A DNA stretch of 64,000 nucleotides from Sialis fuliginosa (Eukaryota; Arthropoda; Insecta; Megaloptera; Sialidae), in assembly GCA_961205875.1 (NCBI GenBank), contig OY540817.1, positions 21,859,001 through 21,923,000 of the forward strand. The letters are read 5' to 3'. Shown here piece by piece: positions 1 to 11,600 of this stretch (within the stretch, counting starts at the first letter, position 1; every line of letters starts with the position of its first letter). A program made the position numbers and the translations under genes. The notes beneath the pieces are model-generated. The model searched no databases and was not told the DNA's origin. It saw only the letters and a list, made by a program, of their open reading frames with translations.

Positions 1-659
1 AAATTTCGAACTTTTGATTTCATTAAAAGTATGTTTATTGTATAGAAAATGACGTGAAAAGTTGTTTGTTTCAAACCGCACGTCTGTATCTCAAACCGTT
101 CTCGAGATATAGCCTCTCAAAGTTTCAGTTTTTTCAAAATTTTGAAGAAAAATGGCTCTAACTTTTGAACTCGTGGACGGAATTGATTTTAGTTGACGGA
201 TTTGGAATCAGCGTGTCAAAATCTATATAATGACATGTATAATACCTTAAAACTCGAAAAAAAAAAATTCGCGAAAAATTGAAAAAATTTAAAGGGGTAT
301 ACCTTAAAAAAATGTCGATTTTTGACGAAATTTTTTTTGTCGAATTTCAAAGTATTATACATGTCATTATATAGATTTTGACACGCTGATTCTAAGTCCG
401 TCAACTAAAATCAATTCTGACCACTCGTTCAAAAGTTATGGCCTTTTTTATCCAAAAATTTGAAAAATCTCAAATTTTGAGAGGCTATATCTCGAGAACG
501 GTTTGAGATACAGACCTGCGGTTTGAAACAAACAACTTTTCACGCCATTTTCTATACAATAAACATACTTTTAACTAAATCAAAAGTTCGAAATTTTTTA
601 GTGATATTCCCTGCACTCGTCATACAAATATCGACAAATACAAGAAAATAAGACGTAGA
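1..659. repeat. Family A long palindromic element, left end cut by window
   Basis: The right half is the reverse complement of the left half around a centre near 290-300. Shared pieces such as AAAAGTATGTTTATTGTATAG and the segment reading 'gagaacggtttgagatacag' appear once in each orientation. The element ends at ATAAGACGTAGA. The same unit recurs at 14258-15005 and 32692-33417. Short open frames inside it are by-products of the palindrome. The flank 660-785 (ending in a motif with GGGGGAAGATTGACAAAATAT) also accompanies the other copies, so the palindrome is the core of a larger element. Confidence 0.8.
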
Positions 660-785
660 ATCATTTAGTTACTATATAAATATATAACAATTTATTTAAA
701 AAAGTAAAAGCTTGAACAACTAGTTTTTTTTGTTAATAGAAGGGGGAAGATTGACAAAATATCCTAACCTTATTAAAAATTTCAT

Positions 786-1022
786 GCCCAAATTTGAAAC
801 AATGTAAAGCAGTTGCTATGATAATATAATAAATAATAAATAAATTATACTAATAATTAGTTTAAATTGTCATCAAATCACGCTGTAAGACAGTTAAATG
901 TATATAGATTAACATTCAGAAACGGTAACAATCAAATATCAACAAATATTTCTAATTTAGTAAATTTAATTAGAAAATAGCCATTACTGGGGTCATATCC
1001 AAGACTGGTGCCAGCACCTTAT
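786..1022 (-). mobile_element. Family B MITE, partial copy
   Basis: This is the half of the family that ends with the terminal repeat, here as CTGGTGCCAGCACCTTA. It joins the flank of the family A element directly, so its other half is missing. Shared internal landmarks are the segment with CGCTGTAAGACAGTTAAATG and CATTACTGGGGTCATATCC. Confidence 0.85.
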
Positions 1023-1219
1023 TTGATATTAATTTCAACTTGATATACCTCTATCCGTTCCTGAGAAAAAGGATCTTAACGGACAACAAAGTTCCATTTT
1101 TTATTTTGAGGTACGGAAAAAACTACAATTCATCTTTCAAATGTATAAAAATTAAAAATTTCTAGTAACATGTAGATGTAGGTAATATATAAAGACATAA
1201 CTACATATGTGACACACAT

Positions 1220-1608
1220 ATGGGCGCCGGGAGGGGGGCGCAAGGAGGTGCTCTTGCACCCCCCTGGCAAAAAAGAAAAAACACATGAAAAAATTAAGAA
1301 ATACAATTTTTATTTTAAAATTCACTCTTTGAATAACAGTTTAAGTCATAGGTATCAAACCTTTTGAACTTTCTGGGCAGCAGGTCAGAATATAAAAGTG
1401 AGGACCTTTTTTTTTTGGTCGCACCAATTTCAATTCCTAATTTTTTATAAATTTAAACAAAGCTAGATAAAAATAAAAACTGAAGACTTTTTTTTTTTTA
1501 GTCATGCTAATTTCAATGCAGGTTTACTATTACAAAATTATTAATAATAATAATTTAATTTTATATATCTAGATGCACCCCCCTGAAAGCAATTCTGCCG
1601 GCGCCCAT
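1220..1608. mobile_element. MITE with TIR ATGGGCGCCGG
   Basis: Inverted termini ATGGGCGCCGGGAG and CTGCCGGCGCCCAT bound about 390 bp of AT-rich DNA with G- and C-rich runs just inside both ends. No open frame. No clean target duplication was seen, so the superfamily is left open (hAT-like ends are possible). Confidence 0.6.
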
Positions 1609-1765
1609 GGACAAACATTTATCGTTTGGTTACGCCACTGAGATTACATTTAGAGACAAGAAATAATAATTCCATGCATAACAATTTCAGATCGTCTCTT
1701 CCATAAATGCAAACCATGCGAACCGAACAATTTCATAGTCATTTAACATATATTGGAGCACACAT

Positions 1766-1858
1766 TAATACAACATACACGCACATACATACATACACAC
1801 ACCCATCCACCCCCCCCCCCCCACCCACACACACACACACTTACACACACACGTACGA
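1766..1858. repeat. CA/ACAT microsatellite with a poly-C run
   Basis: Low-complexity ACAC/CATA repeat interrupted by a run of about 14 C. The proline/histidine/threonine-rich open frames over it are artefacts of the repeat. Confidence 0.85.
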
Positions 1859-2017
1859 AGAGAACGTTTCGTGTTTCTGCTCTCTCAAAACCCAATTTCT
1901 ATTTTGATGCAAATAAGGTAGTCACTAATGGCTTGGAGTGGAGTGCTTTAAAACAGTAGTTAACAAACTGTCAACCATTATTGTGAATTTATATTATTTA
2001 ATAAACAATTACGTGAT

Positions 2018-2508
2018 AAGGTACTGGCACCAGTCTTGGATATGACCCCATTTTTTTAATTTAATGTACTGAATTACTGTATATTATTCTATATACATTT
2101 AACTGTTTTACAGCCTGATTTGATGACATGAGGCCAATAGGTGTCAAAATGGTGGACATTCAAACTAATTATTAGTATAGTTTATTTATTAATTATTATT
2201 GTATTATCATAGCAATTGCTTTATATTGTTTCAAATTTGACGATTTTTTTGTGTCGTAGTACTTATCATTTTGTAATAATTAGCAAGTGTCCATCACTGC
2301 GTGCTCATTACTGGTTTTACTTTATCCATTACTGGAGAAAAAACATAAACAAATTAAAAGGCTATAATTTAAAAAACAAACTATATTTGCGGACTTTGGT
2401 AATTAAATTGATTAAATAAAGAGTTACTTGTTTTATTAGTAACATGACTTCATGAGAATTACAAAAAAGAAACTCATCAATCACAAAAACAGTAAACCTT
2501 GCTCTTAT
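2018..2508 (+). mobile_element. Family B MITE, 3' end truncated
   Basis: Starts with AGGTACTGGCACCAGTC after a TA and runs through all internal landmarks (AATAGGTGTCAAAATGGTGG, CATCACTGCGTGCTCATTAC, GAGTTACTTGTTTTATTAG). It stops at the CCTTGCTCTTAT segment, just before the expected right terminal repeat. Confidence 0.88.
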
Positions 2509-3009
2509 TTCATAGAGAATTAAATTTCCTACAAAATTACCATTTAACTTATTTTTATAGAAATAATAGTTTAACCTTCAGAGCCTTTTAGACATATAAT
2601 TTAACAAAAAAATCATTTTGAATACCTGTAACTTTTTAATATAAAATTATTAAAATATGATATATATACATAGGTACCACACACATGGCCCCCCATTTAT
2701 ATTGCAGGCCTGGATTTACAACGGGCCTCCTCTTGCTAAGAAACTTAAGATAACAAAAGTAAAATTAAGCTCGTTAATTCACCCCTCTTATCACTGGGCC
2801 ACCAAGCTTTAACCGTGTCAGCCCCCCTCCCACCTTTGTAGGGGCATGATTGCACGTATAAGAAAGTAAAATTATAATTCTTATATAATATTTTTAGGTT
2901 ATGATTTCAAATGTTAAAATTATCATTAAATGTTATGAAATGTTGATATGAATAGAGAAAAATAATTTATAATAGTAAAAAAATAAATTTAAAAAATAAA
3001 AAGTTGGTT

Positions 3010-3081
3010 TGGAGGAGCTGGGATTTGAACCCAGGACTTTCAGCATGCGAAGCAGACACTCTACCACTGAGTTACACCCCC
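3010..3081 (-). tRNA. tRNA-Ala (anticodon CGC)
   Basis: The minus strand folds into a 72-nt tRNA. The D arm is ACTC-AGTGGTA-GAGT. The anticodon arm has loop TTCGCAT (anticodon CGC, alanine). The T arm is CTGGG-TTCAAAT-CCCAG with perfect pairing. The acceptor stem is GGGGGTG with CTCCTCC (one G-T wobble, one T-T mismatch) and discriminator A. A box (TAACTCAGTGGTAGAG) and B box (GGTTCAAATCC) are present. There is no intron. The two acceptor and anticodon-stem mismatches leave room for a decaying copy or a tRNA-derived repeat. Confidence 0.82.
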
Positions 3082-3359
3082 TCGTGATTTATTATTGATT
3101 AACAAGGTCCTTTATATGTGCAAGAAATATGTTAGTTATTTTTATCAATTTCAGAGATATTTCGATACAGTTTAATTTAGTTGCCAACAAAAATTTTCTT
3201 TCTTTCATGCTTTTTTTTAAGCATGCGAAAATTGAAACAACTTGAATTTTTTTATTCAAGTTGTTTTTAAAAAAAAAATATTGACGATTCTGTATTTTAT
3301 ATTAGAAAAACGTTTTAAAAATATATTTCAATTTTTTTATTTTTTTTAATTATTAATAA

Positions 3360-3631
3360 CTAGCTGTTACCCGCGACGTAATACAGATTACTGTTATGAT
3401 AGTCGATAAAACAGGTTTTTAGTTTCATATTTGTACGCTAGATGTCTACGCCAAAAAAGTATAACCTATCGCGCGTAAAAATGTCACACACCCATTTTTC
3501 GGGTTATAAAGTAGCCTATGTCCTTCCCCAGGATGCTAGCTATCTCCCTGTCAAATTTCATCAAGATCGGTTTAGCCGTGAAAAGGTAATAAAGAGACAG
3601 ACAGAAACAATTTCGCCTTTATAATATTAGA
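3360..3631 (-). mobile_element. Short non-autonomous Helitron-like element
   Basis: On the minus strand it starts TCTAATATTATAAAGGCG and ends ...CGCGGGTAACAGCTAG followed by T, matching the Helitron 5'-TC and 3'-CTRR rule. The 5' part carries the 'ACCGATCTTGATGAAATTTG' segment and GACAGA repeats also seen at 62154-62636. The base before the 5' TC is T rather than A, so the 5' boundary is approximate. Confidence 0.6.
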
Positions 3632-4367
3632 AAATAAATTTTCATATCTTTATCTATTTTGATTGTTTAAATTCGTGGGGGAGGGGGTGTTATTACGATA
3701 CGAACATAAACCACAGAAATTAAACAGAATGATTTTACAAATTTTATAAAATTTTGACAAACATATGTATGAAGGAAGCTATGACGAGAAAGGGCAAAAT
3801 AATCACAAATCGAGAAGTAAATTAAATTAAATCTACTGGTGAAAGTCGTATGTATGAGTGTGTATTTGGGGGGGGGGGGGTAAGGGGGGGGGTTCATACG
3901 TGCGTCTATTTACACATTAATCGAATTAAATACCTTCGTGCCGAATGTCACGACGACATTTCTCGAATCTGATAAGTGTCATTGCTTGTATTGCAGAGAA
4001 AAGTAACTATAGAACTCAAAAATAAGTTATGAGCAATTTAGTAAAAATTTGTGATTTTTTTATATTTTCTTGATTTGTTTTTTAAATACTTTTTGCATAA
4101 AAATTAAAAAAATTTTTTTTTAATCTTCTATTTTAATTTTCTTTATTAAATTATCCTTGCAAAATTGTCAATTTTTGCATAGTTTTTGAGTTATACTTAA
4201 AACATTGAAAAGTGACTTGTTTAACCCCCCCCTTCTCAAAAACGCAAGGGTGAATTTAGTAGCACTTTGTGATTTTATCATCTGTAGATGTCAAACAAAC
4301 ATATAAAACCGCAATTGTTCCTTTCTACCTCTAATTTTCCGGTATAATCAATAGCTTAATTAATGCC

Positions 4368-4710
4368 CGAAGACCGTCGAGACCCCCTTCTTCTATTATT
4401 AACAAATAAGCTTGGCGCGATCCTACAGACTCAATTTTTTTTTTAAATGTAGCTTACACTATTATCTTTAAGAGAATCACGCACTTAAAGACCCTCGCGA
4501 CCTCCTTCCCAATTTTAAAAACAAATTAAAACTCATAAGCTAACAAAGAAGTAAATTGAATAGTTAATAATAGTAATATCTCAGCTTGGCGCGATCCTAC
4601 AGACTCAAATTTTTTTTTAAAATGTAGCTTACACTATTATCTTTAAGAGGATCACGCACTTAAAGACCCTCGCGACCTCCTTCCCTTTTTAAAAACAAAT
4701 TAAAACTCAT
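4368..4710. repeat. Tandem pair of satellite-like units
   Basis: Two units, about 174 bp apart, both contain GCTTGGCGCGATCCTACAGA, a T-run, TGTAGCTTACACTATTATC and ACCCTCGCGACCTCCTTCCC. The same unit occurs in the opposite orientation as a tandem at 56695-57020, so this is a dispersed satellite family. Confidence 0.75.
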
Positions 4711-6172
4711 GAACTAACAAAAACTAGCAAATGAATTTCAAAATATCTGTCTTTGTTTGCTACATGAAGAAATGATTTAAATACTATAAGAATCAAATGG
4801 GAGGAACCTACTAAGTTTGAATGAAAACTGGTCGACCACTTCTGCATCTAATCGTAAATTTACAGTGTAATAATTTTAACAATAACATTTATTTTTCTTT
4901 ATGCTAACATTGACGATACAGAAATCATGCGCGTTTTCAAATCTGTCGAATTGAAGACCCCGTTTGTAGTCGACACAAAGGACTGCGTTATCGCGTTAGA
5001 GCAGATTTCCTTGAAGCATTGGGAGACCATTTTCGCTTTAACATCTCCAATACTCATCGAATAATAAAAGTTATTAACTCGGATGAAATATTGTTAAAGT
5101 TGAATTAATCTGACAAAAAAAAAAACTTATTCTCTTTTTTTTCATGTTTGTAGCATTCGATCTAAAATATTTGTACCTCTAGGAACGTTTTTCGTAACAT
5201 TTAAAAAAATTAATTTTAAATTTACATAGTCTAATTAAAAATATGATTAAATATCGTTTTTCATTGAAAATCTGTTTTATTTTAATGTCTAAGTTTACTA
5301 CTCTAACTATATCCTAAGGATATTGACAAAAAATTGCAAGAAATATTGTAATAGACCTTATCAAAAAGAATTTTTTTAAATTTATTACAACAGTCAAAAA
5401 ATCCAAAAAAATATTACTTAGACTTGTTTATTTAAAACTGTGTATCACTGTTATTATAAATATTAAAAATAATTTGTTTTTTTTGAATAAATAATAGTTT
5501 AAAATACGAAATACAAAATTATTTTTATTTTTATTTTAGTGAAACGACTTTTCGACCATCTTTATATCTGTGTTTAATCCAACTTACGTACGTAACGCTT
5601 TGGGTTATCTCCCATTTATATCATATACCCCCCCCCCCCCCTTATTACAGTTTTACAAAATTAATTGTGTGTTTAAAAATCTATATCAAATAAATCAAAT
5701 TTGATATTTGCTTATCCGAACCATAATCATATTTCGAGATAAAAAATCGGCATTTGCTAAACTCCCTCTGAAAAAGTATATTACTGGCTATAAATAAAAA
5801 TACAAATTACTTCGCGTACATATTACTATGCAAAGAAAAACTTTGGAAAAAGATAAATAACGTTTTTTCCTCAAGACGAACGTGAGAGATTCAGAGAAAC
5901 CCCAGCTGACTGAAGGGATGAAGGAAGTTTGGGGTGAAATCAATAACATCAAAAAAACATAAATCACCTATTTCCCACTTAAACACTCTTCTGTGCGAAG
6001 ACCCGTGGTCGAATCCACGCTATATAGACAACGGGCTAAAGGCTGTACAGAACTATAAAAGCGGTTTTATATGGACCGATAAATATCGGTGTCGATCGGT
6101 CATGTTTTTCGATCGGTTAATGTTTAATCTAGTCGATTTTTTAATTATTTTTTAAATGGTGCGTACATTAAA
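4711..6172. other. AT-rich intergenic DNA, no gene recognised
   Basis: A short stretch (about 4725-4850) resembles part of the mariner-type MITE at 19828-20207 and the flank at 26745-26900. There is a poly-C run near 5630-5641. The open frame near 5934-6155 has no recognisable content and I do not call it. Confidence 0.5.
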
Positions 6173-6975
6173 AAACATCTGCCAAGTAAATACACAGTGC
6201 TTCCTCGTGTTAAATTCACCAAAGGTAGTTAATTATTGAACCATTTAAATAAAAACCAAGTGTTTAGATAAATTGCCAGCCATTTAATTTTTATACAATT
6301 TTACTAAAAAAAATACTATATTCTATTTCATTTAAAAATGCAGTGGTTGGCGTGATTTTTGACCATAAAATGCACGATTCGTACCGTCAAAATCCCGACA
6401 ATCACTGCAATCTTAAATGAAATAGAGTACTTATAGTTCGAAAATTTTTTTTAAACGCACCTGATTATTTTTTCGTATATTTTTAATTTTTTACAAATTT
6501 ATGCAAACGTCAAAATGACATTTAAAACGTCAAAATTACATTTAATAAATCAAAGTAAATATCAATTTAAAAAAACAAAACACGATTTTTTAAAGAAAAT
6601 TGAGATAAATCTTTGTAAGGGAATATTTTACAACAAACGTTGTAGACCCATATTATAGAAAATTTAATGTTCTACAAAAAATATTCTATACAATTTTCAC
6701 GTAACATGTGTCATTCTTGAGATATCTTGAAAAAATAAATATTTTGGGATGTCACCCCTCCCCCTTACACACGATTTTGATGATTTTGAAAAGGAACCAT
6801 CCAACCAAGTTTCATTAGTATCAGTTCGGTGGTTCATATGGGGACAGACACACAGACAGACAGACACGGAACGAAAAGTGTTTGTCATTCAAATTTTGAA
6901 ATCGGAGAACATTTTTTTTTGTCACATTCTAAAACGATCACAAAGCTTCTCGTATCTTCGATATTGCGAGGAAAT
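6173..6975 (+). mobile_element. Family C repeat, near full length
   Basis: Starts AACATCTGCCAAGTAAATAC and GTGCTTCCTCGTG, and ends ATCTTCGATATTGCGAGGAA. The GCTTCCTCG / CGAGGAAGC boxes are inverted near the ends. The internal part has a GACAGACAGACA tract and GTTCATATGGGGACAG. Other copies: 18722-19263 (inverted), 21948-22472 (rearranged), 48183-48817 and 60770-61462. Confidence 0.8.
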
Positions 6976-8622
6976 AAAATTAGCATAAAAAACACAGAAT
7001 TTTAGTCCTTTCCCTTTGTATGCTAAATAACATTTTTTTAAGATATTTCTATTTTGCGTCAAAGTATAAACTAAAAATACTTGACACCCCTGTGAGTTAA
7101 AAAGACGAATGGGGCAGCTTGAACGAGCTAAAAGAAAGATGGAAAAAGGCAAGCCTGTTGCAGCCACATCAATACATAAATATCTATAGCGATCGGAGGG
7201 AACATATTAACTAAATATACATTAAAATAAAACATTTAATTGAATCTGAGAATAAAACAAAGGTTAAATAAACAGTGGGTGCGACCTTTGAGGTCCACAC
7301 AACCAACTTCCCAACATGGTATGACTATCAATACTTGAATACTAATTATTTATTGTTTCCATATAGTTTACGTGGATATTTTTTTTAATATGTAGATATA
7401 TAAAAAAATCTTGAGGCTTGCAATGAAACAGACTATAGGTACTTTTCAAAAATATTAAATGTAAATAAGTATTAAAAAGTTTGGACATCATAACAAATAT
7501 TGATAAACATATTTCATATGGCTATTTCATGAAAAATATATAATCTTTTGTAAATTCTTTCAGTAGATAAATATCTTTGTCGAGAACAACGATCTGTGGA
7601 GGTTTTTTAAGCTACTGTTTATGTTTACATATAATATAGAAGCAAACAGAAAGGCTTTGTAGACAAATCACTCCAAAGAGAAAACGTTATATCGATCCGT
7701 TCTTTGTCCATATATTTTATTTACCCTTTTTATTACTTTACAAAAATATATATATTTACATTTAAAAGCTCAACTTTCCCTAATTTATCTATTTTTGCAA
7801 AATATATAAAAACCCAAACTCTTGGGCCTAAAAAAAATCAAAAATGGCACCTGCAGGGAGCTTTAAAGCAAATTCAAAAATAAAAAATTTATACCAAGGC
7901 GTGTGGGGTGTCAAAATGTAGATCTCAATTAGTAGAATATAACCTATTTTTTTATTTTTTTCCAACTCAAAAATGGTCTTCAAACAGTATTTAATTTTGC
8001 CCCCTCCCCTCAAACTCTGTAACTACTGGCTCTACCAACTACAAACACTAAAGTCAACAAATCTTTTTAAATTCTGGAACAATAAGAAGGGGCGTCAAAT
8101 ATTTTTTTATTTTTATTTAATATTATTAAAAAAATAAGAAAGAGGGTAATTTCCGCTACTTTGGTTATTCATTTTAACATGCCACATGCCTTGGTATAAA
8201 AATAAATATTTTTTTACCCACCTTTAGCTCATTAGCCTCCCCTCACTCCCCCCTGAAAAATGTCCAGGCACAAAATGATTTTTCTCATGGTCGCTATGGG
8301 TACTAACATTTTAAAAAACATTCTACCCTGTTACTCGATAGGCTAGTTTTTTTTCCAGTCAGCTCTTTTTGTGAAGTGAGGGGCACTCTAAGTTTCCTCC
8401 CCAATCGTATTTTGATAATCTAAATTTTATCTAATAACTTATGTAGTTAAAATTTAATTAAAAATAATTTAATTATATTTCTTAACTAATGTTTCTATCT
8501 ATAGATAATTGTACATACGGTTTCCGGATTTGAGCGACGTGACATTTCCTGGACTGATTCATGTAAAAAAACAGTTAAGAATTATTCCCCATCGTGTTTC
8601 ATCATTTAGTTCGCTAAACACA
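6976..8622. other. Intergenic DNA upstream of the first GILT gene
   Basis: At 7275-7395 lies a copy of a short repeat (family J) shared with 40378-40500, recognisable by GAGGTCCACACAACCAACTT. Otherwise AT-rich with no supported gene. Close to the start codon, 8500-8620 is likely promoter and 5' UTR, but no TATA box was placed with confidence. Confidence 0.5.
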
Positions 8623-11600
8623 ATGGATCTCTTACGTTCTCTTAGCTTTTTGTTTTTAATTTATTTTGTACAAGGGCAAAAAAAGGTAAGCTTGTATACA
8701 TATATTATTCAAAATAACAAATCATCTTATATTATTAAATAAATCATAATAATATACAGGGTGGCGCATTTAAAGTGTTACAGATTTTTATCTCAGAACC
8801 ATTGCATATTTAAAAAAAATATTTAAACCAAAAAATGTTTGGTTGGGAGGGGGTAATCGAATAGTAATATTTATTTGTTATTTTTTATATTTATATTTTT
8901 TTTAATAATACATCGTAATAAAAATGTCGATTTCTATTTGAAAAATAAAAGTAGACATCACTTCCGGTTAAACCGGAAATAACATAAAATAAAAATAAAA
9001 AAATTTAATAAATTCGTAAAAACACTGAATAATTATTATGCTGAAAACCACCATATTAATTTATTAAAATAAAGTAATCCCTCTATTTACGCGCTTAATT
9101 GGTTCCATGAAAACAGCGCGCAAAAGAAATTGCTCCTTTATGTTTTTCAAACTTTTTCAACAGCGTTTAAAGTGAATTTTTAAAACTTAAATTTATATAT
9201 TTTATTAAGAATAGAATATTTGTATTAAATATAATTATATTTTTTTTCTAGGTGAACTTAGATGTGTACTATGAAGCCCACTGTCCACATAGCAAAGCTT
9301 TCATAATTTCCCACCTCTACCCTACACTTATTACAAACGGTTTACTTGAAAATGTCGACCTAAGAATGAACCCTTACGGACGAGCTAAAGTAAGTTTTTA
9401 ATTAATCCTTTAAATCAGCGGTCCCCAACCTTTACTTACTTATAGATAAACTATAAAATATATATTTTGTATTTTTATTTATTTATTGATATTTTTTTGT
9501 CTTAATCTAATTCTGACACTTTTGTAAAATTTTACCCCTCCTCTCGTGTATTTTCTCATGATGATAAGTAGCCCCCGGGCGCCTAATAACTTAGGACGGC
9601 CCTGGTTTTGAGTCAACAAAATAACACTTTATTTTATTAAATAATAAAAATATTTTCATATTATCTACAGGATGATCCCAAAGCACCTGAAGGTTTCACT
9701 TGTTTACACGGAAATGAAGAATGCATTGCGGCCAAATACCACGCTTGCGCATTAAATTGGCTAGAACCCCGTGAAAGTCTTGAGTATGTCAATTGTTTTA
9801 TTTCAGAAGAAGATAAAATTAAAACAGCGAAAAAAGGTGTTACAGATGAACAAATCGAAGAAGGAATCAAAAAGGTATGTATTATTAATGATCAACCTTT
9901 ATTTTAGAAAGGCTGTATAGTAACCATTTTTAATGAGTGATAAATTTAAAATTAAAAAAAAAATTAAATTGTGATTGTAAATATTAATTAATTGAATTTA
10001 AAAAAAATAACAGTTTATAAGAATATATTCTCTACGACCTACCGTTTTTAATTTTTTGATTAAAGTTTTTTAAATTGAATAAAAAAATAAAAAGTAAATT
10101 TCGTATTTCCACGATTTCGCTTGTAAATATTAATTACACATCTATACTATACAATACTACTAGTTTTATTTAACCCAACTTCCACGTATTCACGTCATTC
10201 CCTCGACTGTGCATCCCGACACAGTCACACCCACTTTTTTTAACTTATTTACACTTTTTTTCATAAACAATTAAAAACATCAGTGCAGTGAAGATATTCT
10301 ACAATGCGGGAAAAGTTCAAATGGCACAGACTATTTTGCAGAATTTGGTAAAGCTGTGAACGCATTGCCTGTACTGTCAAATCCATCTACAACTGGTATA
10401 CCTTACTATGAATTCAATAAAGTAGGTGTATATTATAACAAGAGATTGGAAAAATAGTTATTATTTTCAATGAAATAGTTACTAGTTGAATTTTTTTTCG
10501 GAAAATAGTTTTTTTACGATTTTAGTGCAAACGTAGCAGTAAAAAGTGTCGCAAATAGTTGGATAGGTAGTTGCAAATAGTTGATTTCAAATCGTGTTCA
10601 ATGAAACCAGTTTTTTGATAACGGTGGAGATATGTAATAAAAATTACAATAAATGCATTTTTACGCAATAGTTGAAAAACTATTTTTTCAATCTCTAATT
10701 ATAAATGTATTGTATACAGGATGATTTACAACTACTGTAAATCATGTATGTATTATAAACCTTTCATAAACAGTTCAAATTTTTAATCCATTTGACATAT
10801 TTTTCAGAAACCAAAAAAAGTAGACTGGAAGAATTTCAAAAATGAATTATGCGCAAGTTTTGAAGAACCACCCCCAAAGTGTAAAACACACCTAGACGTT
10901 TATTACGAAGCCCATTGTCCCGACAGTCAAAAATTCGTTATCTATTACCTTTATCCAGCAATGATCAAAAGTAACCTTCTGAAGAAGTTTAATTTAAAAT
11001 TAAACCCATATGGATTGGCTACGGTAAATTATGTTTTTCACCTTCTTTCATAAATTGGTTCTTACAAAACTAAAAAAATATTAAAAAAAAAAAAAAAAAA
11101 CGAAAATATGTTTTTGATACACAAATGTCCCAAAAGTCCAGTTGATTAATTCAAAAAGATCGACAATATAAAACAATAGGTACTTACTTATACACATAAT
11201 ATATATTTCATACATTTATTATGTATAAGAAAGTAAAAAAAAAGTTCTCAAAATTTTAAAGCAAAATTTTAATATTATTACTTCTAAATCCGACATAATT
11301 TGGGGCTAATATTTTAGAAATGAATAAACATCCCAAGAGAAGTGTTAAATATGCGAAAATATTCAGGTCATTCCATTAGAAAAATTACCTTAAGCGTGCC
11401 ATACTCTTTTATAGCACCCTGTATATTTGAAAATTATTTCTATGTGTAAGACACTTATCCACAGTTTATCTATGAACTATCGAACTTCTACGCCATACCC
11501 TGTATAATACAAGAATAATATGTAAAGTTCAATTAAAATTGCACATTATTTAAAAATTATTTTTCTACTTTTCAAACTGTATAATCATTACCTTCTTTTT

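Noticed and set aside
1707..1959. Two overlapping Pro/His/Thr-rich open frames
   Set aside because: They are read over a CA microsatellite and a C run.
5995..6025. GTGGTCGAATCCACG, considered as a tRNA T arm
   Set aside because: No matching D or anticodon arm or acceptor stem around it.
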